Below, piece after piece: positions 46,309-57,917 of a DNA stretch of 64,000 nucleotides. Both the position numbers and the translations under genes were made by a program. Source of the DNA: Delphinapterus leucas (lineage: Eukaryota; Chordata; Mammalia; Artiodactyla; Monodontidae). Under the pieces are notes generated by a model. That model ran no database searches, was not told the DNA's origin, and saw nothing but the letters and a program-made list of their open reading frames with translations. The stretch covers positions 9,330,185-9,394,184 of the forward strand of contig NW_022097993.1 in NCBI RefSeq assembly GCF_002288925.2, written 5' to 3'. Position 1 is the first letter of the stretch; every line of letters starts with the position of its first letter.

Positions 46309-49300
46309 ATGGTAATAGGAACATACATACAAATAATTACCTTAAATGTGAATGGATTAAATGCTCCAACCAAAAGACACAGGTTCACTGAATGGATACA
46401 AAAGGAAGACCCATATATATGCTGTCTATAAGAGAGCCACTTCAGACCTAGGAACACATACAGACTGAAAGTGAGGGGATGGAAAAATATATTCCATGCA
46501 AATGGAAATCAAAAGAAAGCTGGAGTAACAATACTCATATCAGATAAAATAGACTTTAAAATAAAGGGATCAATCCAAAAAGAAGATATAACAATTACAA
46601 ATATATATGCACCCAGCATAGGAGGACCTCAATACATAAGGCAACTGCTAACAGCTATAAAAGAGGAAATCGACAGTAACACAATAATAGTGGGGGACTT
46701 TAACACCTCACTTACACCAATGGACAGATCATCAAAACAGAAAATTAATAAGGAAACACAAGCTTTAAATGACACAGTAGACCAGATAGTTTAAATGACA
46801 TTTATAGGACATTCCATCCAATAACAGCAGATTACACTTTCTTCTCAAGTGCACATGGAACATTCTCCAGGATAGATCACATCTTGGGTCACAATTCAAG
46901 CCTTGGTAAATTTAAGAATATTGAAATCATATCAAGCATCTTTTCTGACCACAATGCTATGAGATTAGAAATCAATTACAGGGGAAAAAACATAAAAAAC
47001 ACAAACACATGGAAGCTAAACAATACATTACTAAATTACCAAGAGATCACTGAAGAAATCAAAGAGGAAATCAAGATATACCTAGAGACAAATGACAATG
47101 AAAACATGATGATCCAAAACCTATGGGATGCAGCAAAAGCAGTTTGAAGAGGGAAGTTTATAGCAATACAATCCTACCTCATGAAACAAGAAAAATCTCA
47201 GATAAACAATCTAAACTTACACCTAAAGCAATTAGAGAAAGAAGAACAAACAAAACCCAAAGTTAGTAGAAGGAAAGAAATCATAAAGATCAGAGCAGAA
47301 ATAAATAAAATAGAAACAAAGAAAACAACAGCAAAGATCAATAAAACTAAAAGCTGGTTTCTTGAGAAGATAAACAAAATCGATAAATCTTTTGCCAGAC
47401 TCATCAAGAAAAAGAGGGAGAGGACTCAAATCAATAAAATTAGAAATGAAAAAGGAGAAGTTAAAACAGACACCGCAGAAATACAAAACATCCTAAGGGA
47501 CTACTACAAGCAACTCTATGCCAATAAAATGGACAACCTGGAAGAAATGGACAAATTCTTAGAAAGGTATAACCTTCCAAGACTGAACTAGGAAGAAGTA
47601 GAAAATAGGAACAGACCAATCACAAGTAATGAAATTGAAACTGTGATTAAAAATCTTCCAACAAAGAAAAGTCCAGGACCAGATGGCTTCACAGGTGAAT
47701 TCTATCAAACATTTAGAGAAGAGCTAACACCCATCCTTCTCAAACTCTTCCAAAATATCGTAGAGGAAGGAACACTCCCAAACTCATTCTCCAAGGCCAC
47801 CATCATCCTGACACCAAAACCAGAAAAAGATACTACAAAAAAAGAAAATTACTGACCAATATCAAGGATGAATACAGGTGCAAAAACCCTCAACAAAATA
47901 CTAGCAAACAGAATCCAACAATATATTAAAAGGATCATATAATATGATCAAGTGGGATTTATCCCAGGGATGCAAGGATTCTTCAATATACACAAATCAA
48001 TCAATGTGATACACCATATTAACAAACTGAAGAAGAAAAACCATATGATCATCTCAATAGATGCAGAAAAAGCTTTTGACAAAATTCAACATCCTTTATT
48101 GATAGAAATTCTCCACAAAATGGACATAGAGGGAACCTACCTCAACATCACAAAGGCCATATACAACAAACCCACAGCAAACATCATTCTCAATGGTGAA
48201 AAACTGAAAGCATTTCCTCTAAGATCAGGAACAAGGGAAGGATGTCCACTCTCGCTACTGTTATTCAACATAGTTTGGAAGTCCTAACCACAGCAATCAG
48301 AAAAGGAAAAGAAAGGAAGGAATCCAAACTGGAAAAGAAGTAAAACTGTCACTGTTTGCAGATGACATGATTCTATACATAGATAATCCTAAAGATGCCA
48401 CCAGAAAACTACCAGAGCCAATCAATGAATTTGGTACAGTTGCAGGATACAAAATTAATGCACAGAAATCTCTTGAATTCCTGTACACTAACAACAAAAG
48501 ATAAGGAAATAATCCCATTCACCATTGCAAAAAAAAAAAAAAAAAAAAAAAAAAAGAAAAAATTCTTAAGAAAAAAAACAAAAAAAAAAAAAAAAAAAAA
48601 AAAAAGAAAAGGATAAAATTCTTAGGAATAAATCTACCTAAGGAGATAAAAGACCAGAACTCAGAAAACGATAAGACACTGATGAAAGAAATCAAAGATT
48701 ACACAAACAGATGGAGAGAAACACCTTGTTCTTGGATTGGAAGAATCAATATTGTGAAAAATGACTATATTACCCAATGCAATCTACAGATTCAATGCAA
48801 TCCCTATCAAATTACCAATGGCATTTTTCGTAGAAGTAGAACAAAAAATCTTAAAATTTGAATGGAGACACAAAAGACCCTGAACAGCCAAAGCAATCTT
48901 GAGGGGAAAAAAATGGAACTGGAGGAATCAGGCTCCCTGTCTTCAGACTATACTACAGAACTACAGTAATCAAGACAGTATGGTACTGGCACATAAAAGA
49001 AATTTTTGATCAATGGAACAGGGTAGAAAGCCCAGAGATGAACCCACACACCTATGATCAACTAATCTATGACAAGGGAGGCAAGAATATACAACGGAGA
49101 AAAGACAGTGTCTTCAAGAAGTGGTGCTTGGAAAACTGGACAGCTACATGTAAAAGAATGAAATTAGAACACTCCCTAACACCATACACAAAAATAAACT
49201 CAAAATGGATAAAAGAACTAAATGTTAAGACTGGACACTATCAAACTCTTAGAGGAAACGTAGGAAGAATACTCTTTGACATAAATCACAGCAAGATCTT

Positions 49301-49415
49301 TTTTGACCCACCTCCTAGAGTGTTGAAAATAAAAACAAAAATACACAAATGGGACCTAATGAAACTTAAAAGCTTTTGCACATAAAGGAAATGATAAACT
49401 ATAAATATGAAATGA
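46309..49415 (+). pseudogene. LINE-1 copy A, ORF2 (broken, 3'-truncated)
   Basis: ORF2p couples an apurinic-type endonuclease to a reverse transcriptase and a Cys-rich tail. The start ATG at 46309 gives MVIGTYIQIITLNVNGLN, with the endonuclease Asn. Codon 41 is TAA (46429-46431), immediately before the expected catalytic Glu (E-S-H-F). A 42-bp deletion relative to copy B follows DKIDFK. Later frames hold the [16 protein letters not shown] near 48225 and the catalytic FADDM at 48355-48369, which is intact as a motif but out of a continuous frame. An A-rich expansion at 48526-48605 breaks it again. The frame has a last recognisable part around 49385. Confidence 0.88.
48526..48605. repeat. Expanded A tract inside ORF2 of L1 copy A
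   Basis: Two A runs of about 29 and 25 bases flank a duplicated AAAATTCTTA word, in place of the short A tract that this L1 position normally has (copy B has about seven A at 53263). Possibly a polymerase slippage product, or an assembly error in a homopolymer. Confidence 0.9.
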
Positions 49416-50011
49416 CCACTTCCCTCAAGGTGGCAATGGAAGCTGGGAAACCTCCAGTGCTTTTTCATGCACTTCCAGGGACCGGCAGCATTTCACCGTC
49501 ACCTCTTGAGAACCGTGTGGCTTACAGGGTCTCAGTGCTCTGGCCAGGTGTCAGGCCTGTGCCTCTGAGGTGGGAGAGCCGAGTTCAGGACATTGGTCCA
49601 CCAGAGACCTCCCAGCTCCATGTAATATCAAATGGTGAAATCTCTCCCAGAGATCACCATCAGAACGTTAAGACCCAGCTCTACTCAACAACCAGCAAGC
49701 TACAGTGAGGGACACCCTATGTCAAACAACTAGCAAGGCAGGAACACAACCCCACCCATTAGCAGAGAGGCAGCCTAAAATCATAATAAGCTCACAGCCA
49801 CCCGAAAACACACAACCAGACGTGGTCCTTCCCACCAGAAAGACAAGATCCAGCCTCATCCACCAGAACACAGGCACTAGTCCCCTCCACCAGGAAACCT
49901 ACACAACCCACTGAACCAACCTTAGCCACTGAGGGCAGACACCAAAAACAACGGGAGCTAAGAACCTGCAGCCTGCGAAAAGGAGACCCCAAACACAGTA
50001 AGTTAAGCAAA

Positions 50012-50901
50012 ATGAGAAGACACAGAAACACACAGCAGATGAAGGAGCAAGGTAAAAACCCACCAGACCAAACAAATGAAGAGGAAATAGGCAGTCTACC
50101 TGAAAAAGAATTCAGAGTAATGAGAGTAAAGATGATCCAAAATCTTGGAAATAGAATGGAGAAAATTCAAGAAACGTTTAACAAGGACCTAGAAGAACTA
50201 AAGAGCAAACAAACAATGATGAACAACACAATAAATGAAATTAAAAATTCTGTAAAAGGAATCAGCAGAATAACTGAGGCAGAAGAATGGATAAATGACC
50301 TGGAAGATAAAATAGTGGAAATAACCACCACAGAGCAGAATAAAGAAAAAAAACGAAAAGAATTGCGGACAGACTTAGAGACCTCTGGGGCCACGTTAAA
50401 CGCACCAACATTCACATTATAGGGGTCCCAGAAGAAGAGGAGAAAAAAAAATGGACTGAGAAAGTACTTAAAGAGATTATAGTTGAGAACTTCCCTAATA
50501 TGGGAAAGTAAATGGTCAGTCAAGTCCAGGAAGCACAGAGAGTCCCATACAGGATAAATCCAAGGAGAAACATGCCAACACACATATTAATCAAACTATC
50601 AAAAATTAAATACAAAGAAAAATTATTAAAAGCAGCAAGGGAAAAACAACCAATAACATACAAGGGAATCCCCATAAAGTTAACAGCTTATCTTTCAGCA
50701 GAAACTCTGCAGGCCAGAAGGGAGGAGCAGGACATATTTAAAGTGATGAAAGGGAAAAACCTACAACCAAGATTACCCTACCCAGCAAGGATATCATTCA
50801 GATGTGACGGAGAAATTAAAATCTTTACAGCCAAGCAAAAGCTAAGAGAATTCAGCATCACCAAACCAGATTTACAACAAATGCTCAAGGAACTTCTCTA
50901 G
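50012..50901 (+). pseudogene. LINE-1 copy B, ORF1 (broken)
   Basis: The first frame (50012-50422, 136 codons) carries the basic N terminus and the coiled coil with LPEKEFRVMRVKMIQNLG, then ends by a frameshift before the RRM. The second frame (50512-50901) carries the end of the RRM region and the C-terminal domain, with IKYKEKLLKAAREKQPITYK and KLREFSITKPDLQQMLKELL. A total of about 890 bp is normal for L1 ORF1. It is closer to intact than copy A's but is not a single frame. Confidence 0.85.
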
Positions 50902-50959
50902 GCAGGAAAGACAAGAGAAGGAAAAGACCTACAACAACAAACACAAGACAATTAAGAAA

Positions 50960-53900
50960 ATGGTAACAGGAACATATATGTCGATAATTACCTTAAATGT
51001 AAATGGATTAAATGCTCCCACCAAAAGACACAGACTGACTGAATGGATACAAAAACAAGACCCGTATATATGCTGTCTAAAACAGACCCACTTCAGACCT
51101 AGGAACACATACACACTGAAAGTGAGGGGATGGAAAAAGATATTCCATGCAAATGGAAATCAAAAGAAAGCTGGCAGAGCAATTCTCATTAGAAAAAATA
51201 GACTTTAAAATAAAGACTATTACAAGAGACAAAGAAGGACACTACATAATGATCAAGGGATCAATCCCAGAAGAAGATATAAGAATTGTAAATATTTATG
51301 CACCCAACATAGGAGCACCTCAATACATAAGGCAAATGCTAACACCCATAAAAGGGGAAATCGACAGTAACACAATCATAGTAGGAGACTTTAACACCCC
51401 ACTTTCACCAATGGACAGATCATCCAAAATGAAAATAAATAAGGAAACACAAGCTTTAGTGATATGAGATGGACTTAACTGATATTTATAGGACATTCCA
51501 TCCAAAAACAATAGAATACACTTTCTTCTCAAGTGCTCATGGAACATTCTCCACGCTGGATCATATATTGAGTCACAAAGCAAGCCTTGGTAAATTAAAG
51601 AAAATTGAAATCGTATCAAGTATCATTTCCGACCACAACGCTACGGGACTAGATATCAGTTACAGGAAAAAATCTGTAAAATATACAAATATATATATAC
51701 AAATACATAGAGGCTAAACAACTAAGAGATCACTGAAGAAATCAAAGAGGAAATCAAAATATACCTAGAAACAAATGACAATGAAAACACAACAACCCAA
51801 AACTTACGGGATGCAGCAAAAGCAGTTCTAAGAGGGAAGTTTATAGCAATACAATCCTACCTCGAGAAACAAGAAACATCTCAAATAAAAAACTGAACCT
51901 TACACCTAAAGCAATTAGAGAAAGAATAACAAAAAAACCCCCAAAATTAGCAGAAGGAAAGAAATCATAAAGATCATATCAGAAATAAATGAAAAAGAAA
52001 TGAAGGAAACAATAGCAAAGATCAATAAAACTAAAAGCTGGTTCTTTGAGAAGATAAACAATATTGATAAACCATTAGCCAGACTCATAAAGAGAAAAAG
52101 GGAGAACACTCAAATCAATAGAATTAGAAATGAAAAAGGAGAAGTAACAACTGAAATACAAAGGATCATGAATATGTAGAACACAATATGAATATGTAGA
52201 AATACAAAGGATCATGAGTGATTTCCACAAGCAACTATATGCTAATAAAATGGACAACATGGAAGAAATGGACACATTCTTAGAAAAGCACAACCTTCTG
52301 AGATTGAACCAGGAAGAAATAGAAAATATAAACAGACCAATCACAAGCACTGAAATTGAGACTGTGATTAAATCTTCCAACAAACAAAAGCCCAGGAACA
52401 GATGGTTTCACAGGCGAGTTCTACCAAACATTTAGAGAAGAGCTAACACTTATCCTCCTCAAACTCTTCCAAAATACAGCAGAGGGAGGAACACTCCCAA
52501 ACTTCTTCTAAGAGACCACCATCACTGGGTACCAAAACCAGACAAAGATGTCCAACAAAAGAAATTTACAGGCCAATATCACTGATGAACATAGATGCAA
52601 AAATCTTCAACAAAACATAGCAAACAGAATCCAACTACATATTGAAAGGATCATACACCATGATCAAGAGGGGTTTATCCCAGTAATGCAAGGATTCTTC
52701 AATATATACAAATCAATCAATGTGATACACCATATTAACAAATTGAAGGAGAAAAGCCATATGATCATCTCAATAGATGCAGAAAAAGCTTTTGACAAAA
52801 TTCAACACCCATTTATGATAAAAACTCTCCATTAAGTGGTCATAGAGTGGACCTACCTCAACATAATAAAGGCCATATGTGACAACACCACAGCCAACAT
52901 CATACTCAATGGTGAAAAACTGAAACCATTTCCTCTAAGATCAGGAACAAGACAAGGATATCCACTCTCACCACTATTATTCAACATACTTTTGGAAATT
53001 TTAACCACAGTAATCAGAGAAGGAAAAGAAATAAAAGGATTCCCAATAGGAAAAGAATAAGTAAAACTCGCACTGTTTGCAGATGACATGATAATATACA
53101 TAGAGAATCCTTAAGATGCTACCAGAAAACTACTGGAGCTAATCAATGAGTTTGGTAAAGTAGCAGGATACAAAATTAATGCACAGAAATCTCTTGTATT
53201 CCTATACACTAATGGTGAAAAATCTGAAAGAGAAATTAAGGAGACACTCCCATTTACCATCGTAAAAAAAAGAATAAAATACCTAGGAATAAACCTACCT
53301 AACGAGACAAAAGACCTGTATGCAGAAAACTATGACACTGATGAAAGAAATTAAAGATGATACAAACAGATGGAGAGATATACCATGTTCTTGGATTGGA
53401 AGAATCAACATTGTGAAAATGCTTATACTACCCAATGCAATCTACAGATTCAATGCAATCCCTATCAAACTACCACTGGCATTTTTCAGAGTTCTAGAAC
53501 AAAAAATTTCACAATTTGTATGGAAACACAAAAGACCCCGAATAGCCAAAGCAATCTTGAGAAAGAAATACAGAGCTGGAGGAATCAGGCTCCCAGACTT
53601 CAGACTATACTACAAATCTACAGTAATCAAGATGGTATGGTACTGGCACAAAAGCAGAAATATAGATCAATGGAACAGGAAAGAAAGCCCGGAGATAAAC
53701 CCACATGCATATGGTCATCTTATTTTTGATAAAGGAGGCAAGAATATACAATGGAGAAAAGACAACCTCTTCAATAAATGGTGCTGGGGAAACTGGACAG
53801 CTAAATGTAAAAGAATGAAATTAGAACACTCCCTAACACCACACATAAAAATAAACTCAAAATAGATTAAAGACCTAAATGTAAGCCCAGACACTATAAA

Positions 53901-54516
53901 ACTCTTAGAGGGGAACATAAGCAGAACAGTCTATGACATAAATCACAACAAGATCCTTTCTGACCCATCTTCTAGAGAAATGGAAATAAAAACAAAAATA
54001 AATGAATGGCATCTAATGAAACTTAAAAGCTTTTGCCCAGCAAAGGAAACCATAAACAAGATGAAAAGACAGTCCTCAGAATGGGGTAAAATATTTGCAG
54101 ATGAAGCAAATGACAAAGGATTAATCTCCAAAATTTACAAGCAGCTCATGCAGCTCAATATCAAAAAAACAAACAACCCAATCCAAAAATGGGCAGAAGA
54201 TCTAAATAGACATTTCTCCAAAGAAGAGGTACAGATTGCCAACAAACACATGAAAGGATACTCAACATCACGAATCATTAGAGAAATGCAAATCAAAACT
54301 ACAATGAGGTATCACCTCACACCAGTCAGCATGGCCATCATCAAAAAATCTATAAACAATAAATGCTGGAGAGAGTGTGGAGAAAAGGGAACCCTCTTGC
54401 ACTTTTGGTGGGAATGTAATTTGATACAGCCACTATGGAAAACAGTAAGGTGGTTCTTTAAAAAACTAAAAATAGAATTACCGTATGACCCAGCAATCCC
54501 ACTACTGGGCAAATAG
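50960..54516 (+). pseudogene. LINE-1 copy B, ORF2 (broken)
   Basis: ATG 50960 opens MVTGTYMSIITLNVNGLN. The segment that should carry the catalytic Glu reads CCLKQTHF, with Gln in place of Glu, and the frame ends in a stop at 51206. Later pieces cover the endonuclease end (NTIIVGDFNTPL), the RT ([19 protein letters not shown] at 52776-52832; [14 protein letters not shown]) and the RT active-site FADDM at 53076-53090, which follows a TAA at 53058 in the same frame. The C-terminal 181- and 178-codon frames (53320-53865, 53980-54516) are the longest pieces. No protein can be made. Confidence 0.88.
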
Positions 54517-54640
54517 CCAAAGAAAACCATAATTGAAAAAGACACAGGCACCCCAATGTTCATTGCAGCACTATTTACAATAGCCAGGTCATGGAAGCAA
54601 ACTAAATGTTCATCGACAGATGAATAGATAAAGAAAATGT

Positions 54641-55139
54641 GGATAGGCTCTCATTCATTCTGGTGACTTTTCTTTATGAAAATGCTCTCTGCCCTAAATA
54701 TGATTTATCAGCTTCTAAAGACTCACTGCTACGTGAAAGCATAGCTTCTTCTGACAGCTGACTGCTAGTGCAGTAAATTTGCAATTTCTTTCTATTATTC
54801 CTTCTTTTTAGCCAAAGCAAATAGCTGTTATTGTCTCTATTTTCTGTAACAGATATTGCTACCATTAATCTCTCCAATAAGTTTTACAGGGAGGCATAAA
54901 TCCACCCTCAATACCAGATAAGATAGACACTCAAGGAAATATATAGATACTTAAATTTAAAATGATGCAATTTTAAGCTGGATTGCATTCTTTTCTGAAA
55001 AGTTGTATATCAATTTATTTGACTACTCATGACTCCTTTTACACACTCCTGTACATTAAGAAATAACAAATAATCTGTTCTATTAGGTAAACAAATGAAA
55101 TTTAGGACATTTCATTTACCCAAGCATTTCAGTTCTAAA
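54641..55139. other. Unannotated stretch after L1 copy B
   Basis: AT-rich sequence with no recognised family. The junction at 54640 is abrupt and has no A tail. Confidence 0.45.
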
Positions 55140-55835
55140 AGGTGAGCATGCCAAAATTTGAAAGACGCCTTTCAATGGGTATATGCGTTTCGGTAGGTAA
55201 ATGGATAAACACATGGGTTCATTCGAATGATGGAATTTTGTTCAGCTATTTTCGTTTCTTTTCCTTTTTTTTTCAGCTATTTTTAAAAAACTAGCAATCA
55301 CACCACCAAAGGGCAAGGAGGAACCTTAAATGCGTATTGTTAAGTGAAAGAAGCCAGTTTGAAAAGGCTGCATTCTGTATGATTCCGGCTCTGTGACATT
55401 CTGGAAAAGGCAAAACTGTGGAGACAGTAAAAAGACCACTGACTGCCAGGGCTTCACAGGGAAGGAGGGAGGGAGGGAGGGATGAATAGGTGAAGCAAAG
55501 ACCATTTTTAGGGCAGTGAAACTCTTTTGTGTGATACTGTAAAGGTAGGTACATGTCATTGTACTTTTGTCAGAACCCGTAGAATGTACAACACAAAAAA
55601 TGAACCCTAATGTAAACTACAGACTTTACTTACTAATAATGTATCAATATTGGCTCATCAATTGTAACAAACATACCACACTAATGCAAGATGTTACAAA
55701 TAGGTGAGCCTGGGAAAGGTGAGGGGGTAGGGGCACATGAGAACTTTCTGTACACCTGCTCAATTTTTCTGTATGCCTAAAATTGCTCAGAAAAACAAAG
55801 TCTATTAGAAAAACAAAAGATAGGAACATGGTTTT
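55140..55835 (+). mobile_element. Ancient LINE-1 (MA-like) 3' UTR
   Basis: Sense L1 3' UTR: TGAACCCTAATGTAAACTAC, CAATATTGGCTCATCAATTG, CCACACTAATGCAAGATG and the end TCTATTAGAAAAACAAAA. A purine run GGAGGGAGGGAGGGAGGG lies at 55465-55483. A T-rich patch near 55264 sits between two GTTCAGCTATTTT-like words. Confidence 0.78.
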
Positions 55836-55882
55836 TAAAATGTTATTTTATATGCAATGGGTTGTATTCTTCAGTTAAATCC

Positions 55883-55903
55883 TTTTTTTTTTTTTTTTTT
55901 TTT
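55883..55903. repeat. T21 homopolymer
   Basis: An uninterrupted T run. It may be an old A tail on the minus strand, but no element body adjoins it. Confidence 0.95.
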
Positions 55904-56359
55904 AATCTCTAAGATAATCCAATACCTTAAGAGCTAAAGTTGTTAGTGGCTTGTCTGGATACAATTAAAATTCAAATATAAAAATGGGTGTTGCAATGAG
56001 CATGCTCAAAGGTCATGTTGCTAAATATATAAAGCTGTAGGCCCAAGAGATGGTTGATGACTATTACCTGAGAATATGCTCAGTACGCCCAGAATATCAA
56101 GCCGCCCTGGGTGGGTGCACCAGCTCTCACCTGCCACCCCTAAGCTCGCCTCTCCATTCCTCCAGCTTGTCTGAGCAGTGAATGGACTTTTGTTTGGGTG
56201 GGAAATAAATGTCTATTGTTTCATCTTTGAATGACTAGTCAAAATATTTTCAAAAACGGATCTTGCCATAACATTTTGAGAGACTGGTGTGTATATGAAA
56301 AAAGATTAAGAAAATGAATGAATGAATAATAAGAGTAATTCTAAGTTATTGAAATTAAT
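55904..56359. other. Unannotated stretch, nothing recognised
   Basis: AT-rich, with GAAT repeats near 56315. No element or exon named. Confidence 0.4.
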
Positions 56360-56660
56360 TTTATATTATTTAACATTTATGAAGCATTTAGTTTATGCCA
56401 GGCACTGACAAAATGATTTACAGGCATTTATACAACATTTGCTAAACAAACATCTAATGTATGCCCACTATATGCCAGGCATTATCTTATTTATTTCTCA
56501 TCATAACTCCATAAAATAAGAGCTCTTATTATCCATATTTTCTGACAAGCAGCCTGAGGTTTTCGAGCTTAATGAAATTTCCCATTGTCAGACAATTAGA
56601 GAGAGGCAGAGCTAGAATTCCGATCAGTGCCCAAGCTCTTCAAACAGAGGTCATACTGCC
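56360..56660 (-). mobile_element. MIR, minus strand, with internally duplicated end
   Basis: Reverse MIR: TATGCCAGGCATTATCTTAT, TCTCATCATAACTCC, TTATTATCCATATTTTCTGAC, GACAATTAGAGAGAGGCAGA and GAATTCCGATCAGTGCCC in order. The L2-like end appears twice (ATTTAGTTTATGCCAGGCAC at about 56388 and CCCACTATATGCCAGGCATT at about 56464), so part has been duplicated or two copies abut. Confidence 0.75.
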
Positions 56661-57917
56661 TCAACCAACCTGGAATTAGGAAGCTGCTTTGCAATGCATA
56701 ACTTTGTTCTCATAAATGGAAGAAGCAGGGAAATAAGTCGGGTGAGAGCTAAGGAAAGAGAGATGAGAATCAAATCATTCTACATGAGAAGTTATACAGT
56801 TTTGCCACATATTAGTAAAATCTTCAAAGTTTCCTTTCCTTCCCCATCTTCATTCTACCTTAACTGACGGTATGCTCTATAAAAAGCCCCAACTTATAGC
56901 GATTGCCAATTTCGGTCGTGTAAACACTCCCACCGCGCTGATTTCAAGCTTCCAATGTGATCTAACTGAACACGGAGCTGGGGAGTCATACACGCCATTC
57001 GTTCTTGTAACCTGGCTCCGACGACACCATGGTTTTTACCCCATCAGAACGGGCACTTAGTCGTTGAGAAGTGATAAATTCCACAAGGAAACTGGGGCTT
57101 GAGAGGTTTATGCCCTATGATATTTTTGGTACATTGAGTATCCAGAGAGAAGCAATTTCCCCCAGTAGATTTTGTGGTATTCCTTTCAAAACCTAGCAGG
57201 GCTTTGAGTAGTTTCTCAGGTGAATGCGCTGATTCCAAAGTCCTAGGATTGCAAACAATGATTCTATCCAGCTGCAGAAGCGAGGGGTAGACGTCTGACG
57301 TTGTTGCTGGGTGATTTGCTGAATTAATTCTCCTGTGGGCCAGTTAGGGCCCTAGCATCTGTTCATAGGGAGGAACCAGTAATGAAAGTAGAAGACAAAA
57401 ATATTCCTAGAAACTCGTCTGTGAAGGGCTATACCTTGTGATGTACATTTAGCATTCCCAGTGAGAGCGGCCCTGGGCCAGGTGCCATCCCACCACTGGC
57501 CTCTGCATCCTGGCACAGCCCTGCGGGCTGGAAGGAACCGCTTTCTGCAGCAACTCTCAGCTCTCCGTTCACATGCTCAGGACTCAGCCGGCCAGGAGGA
57601 GAAGCACAGGAACCCTGCGCACCCCCAGGTGATACCTGGGGGTGTGGTGCCTCCGTGGGCTGCGGGACACGCACCCAGGCTCTACCCCTGCTACAGCCAA
57701 AACCCAAACACTTGTTCCTCAGGTAGCTGGGCGCTTCCAGGACAGCGGATGCTGCCACGCTCTCCCCAGAGTGAGCGTGTGAGAAATAAACCTCTTCACA
57801 GCCTCGGGGTGAGGCAGGACACAGATGGGCCCCTGGGGCAAATGGTTGGATTTCGTTCCCATGGACCGATGGAGAGCGGAGGCTGGGCCCTGCCCAGATA
57901 GAAGATAAGAGACCACA
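56661..57917. other. Unannotated stretch; GC-rich at 57460-57900
   Basis: The GC-rich segment carries a 146-codon plus-strand frame (57461-57901) and overlapping minus-strand frames, none with a recognisable domain. A GAGAAATAAACC polyadenylation-like word at 57781 would fit an LTR 3' end, but no LTR start was found. A host exon is not supported. Confidence 0.4.

Larger units (their letters stand above)
44455..49415 (+). mobile_element. LINE-1 copy A, long, with 5' UTR, no 3' end
   Basis: A 5-kb L1 in the sense direction: a 5' UTR from about 44455 (GGAAGACACTGGAACTCAAC, CAACCTGGGGGTCCGGCAAT), ORF1 from 45324, ORF2 from 46309, and an end within the C-terminal part of ORF2 at about 49415. The last 700 bp or more of ORF2 and the whole 3' UTR are missing. 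Since target priming starts at the 3' end, loss of a 3' end is not an insertion effect. The copy is inactive in both ORFs. Confidence 0.9.
49416..54640 (+). mobile_element. LINE-1 copy B, long, with a different 5' UTR, no 3' end
   Basis: Follows copy A in the same direction with no recognisable spacer. Its 5' UTR (GCTCTGGCCAGGTGTCAGGC, GAGGTGGGAGAGCCGAGTTC) is a different type from copy A's. ORF1 lies at 50012-50901 and ORF2 from 50960. It stops within the C-terminal part at about 54640 (GATAAAGAAAATGTGG), without the last ~60 codons, 3' UTR or A tail. Internal damage includes a local duplication near 52150-52210 (AATACAAAGGATCATGA twice) and several frameshifts. Confidence 0.9.

Noticed and set aside
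57461..57901. A 146-codon frame in a GC-rich patch as a host exon
   Set aside because: Overlapping frames on both strands are open and there is no recognisable domain or convincing splice site.
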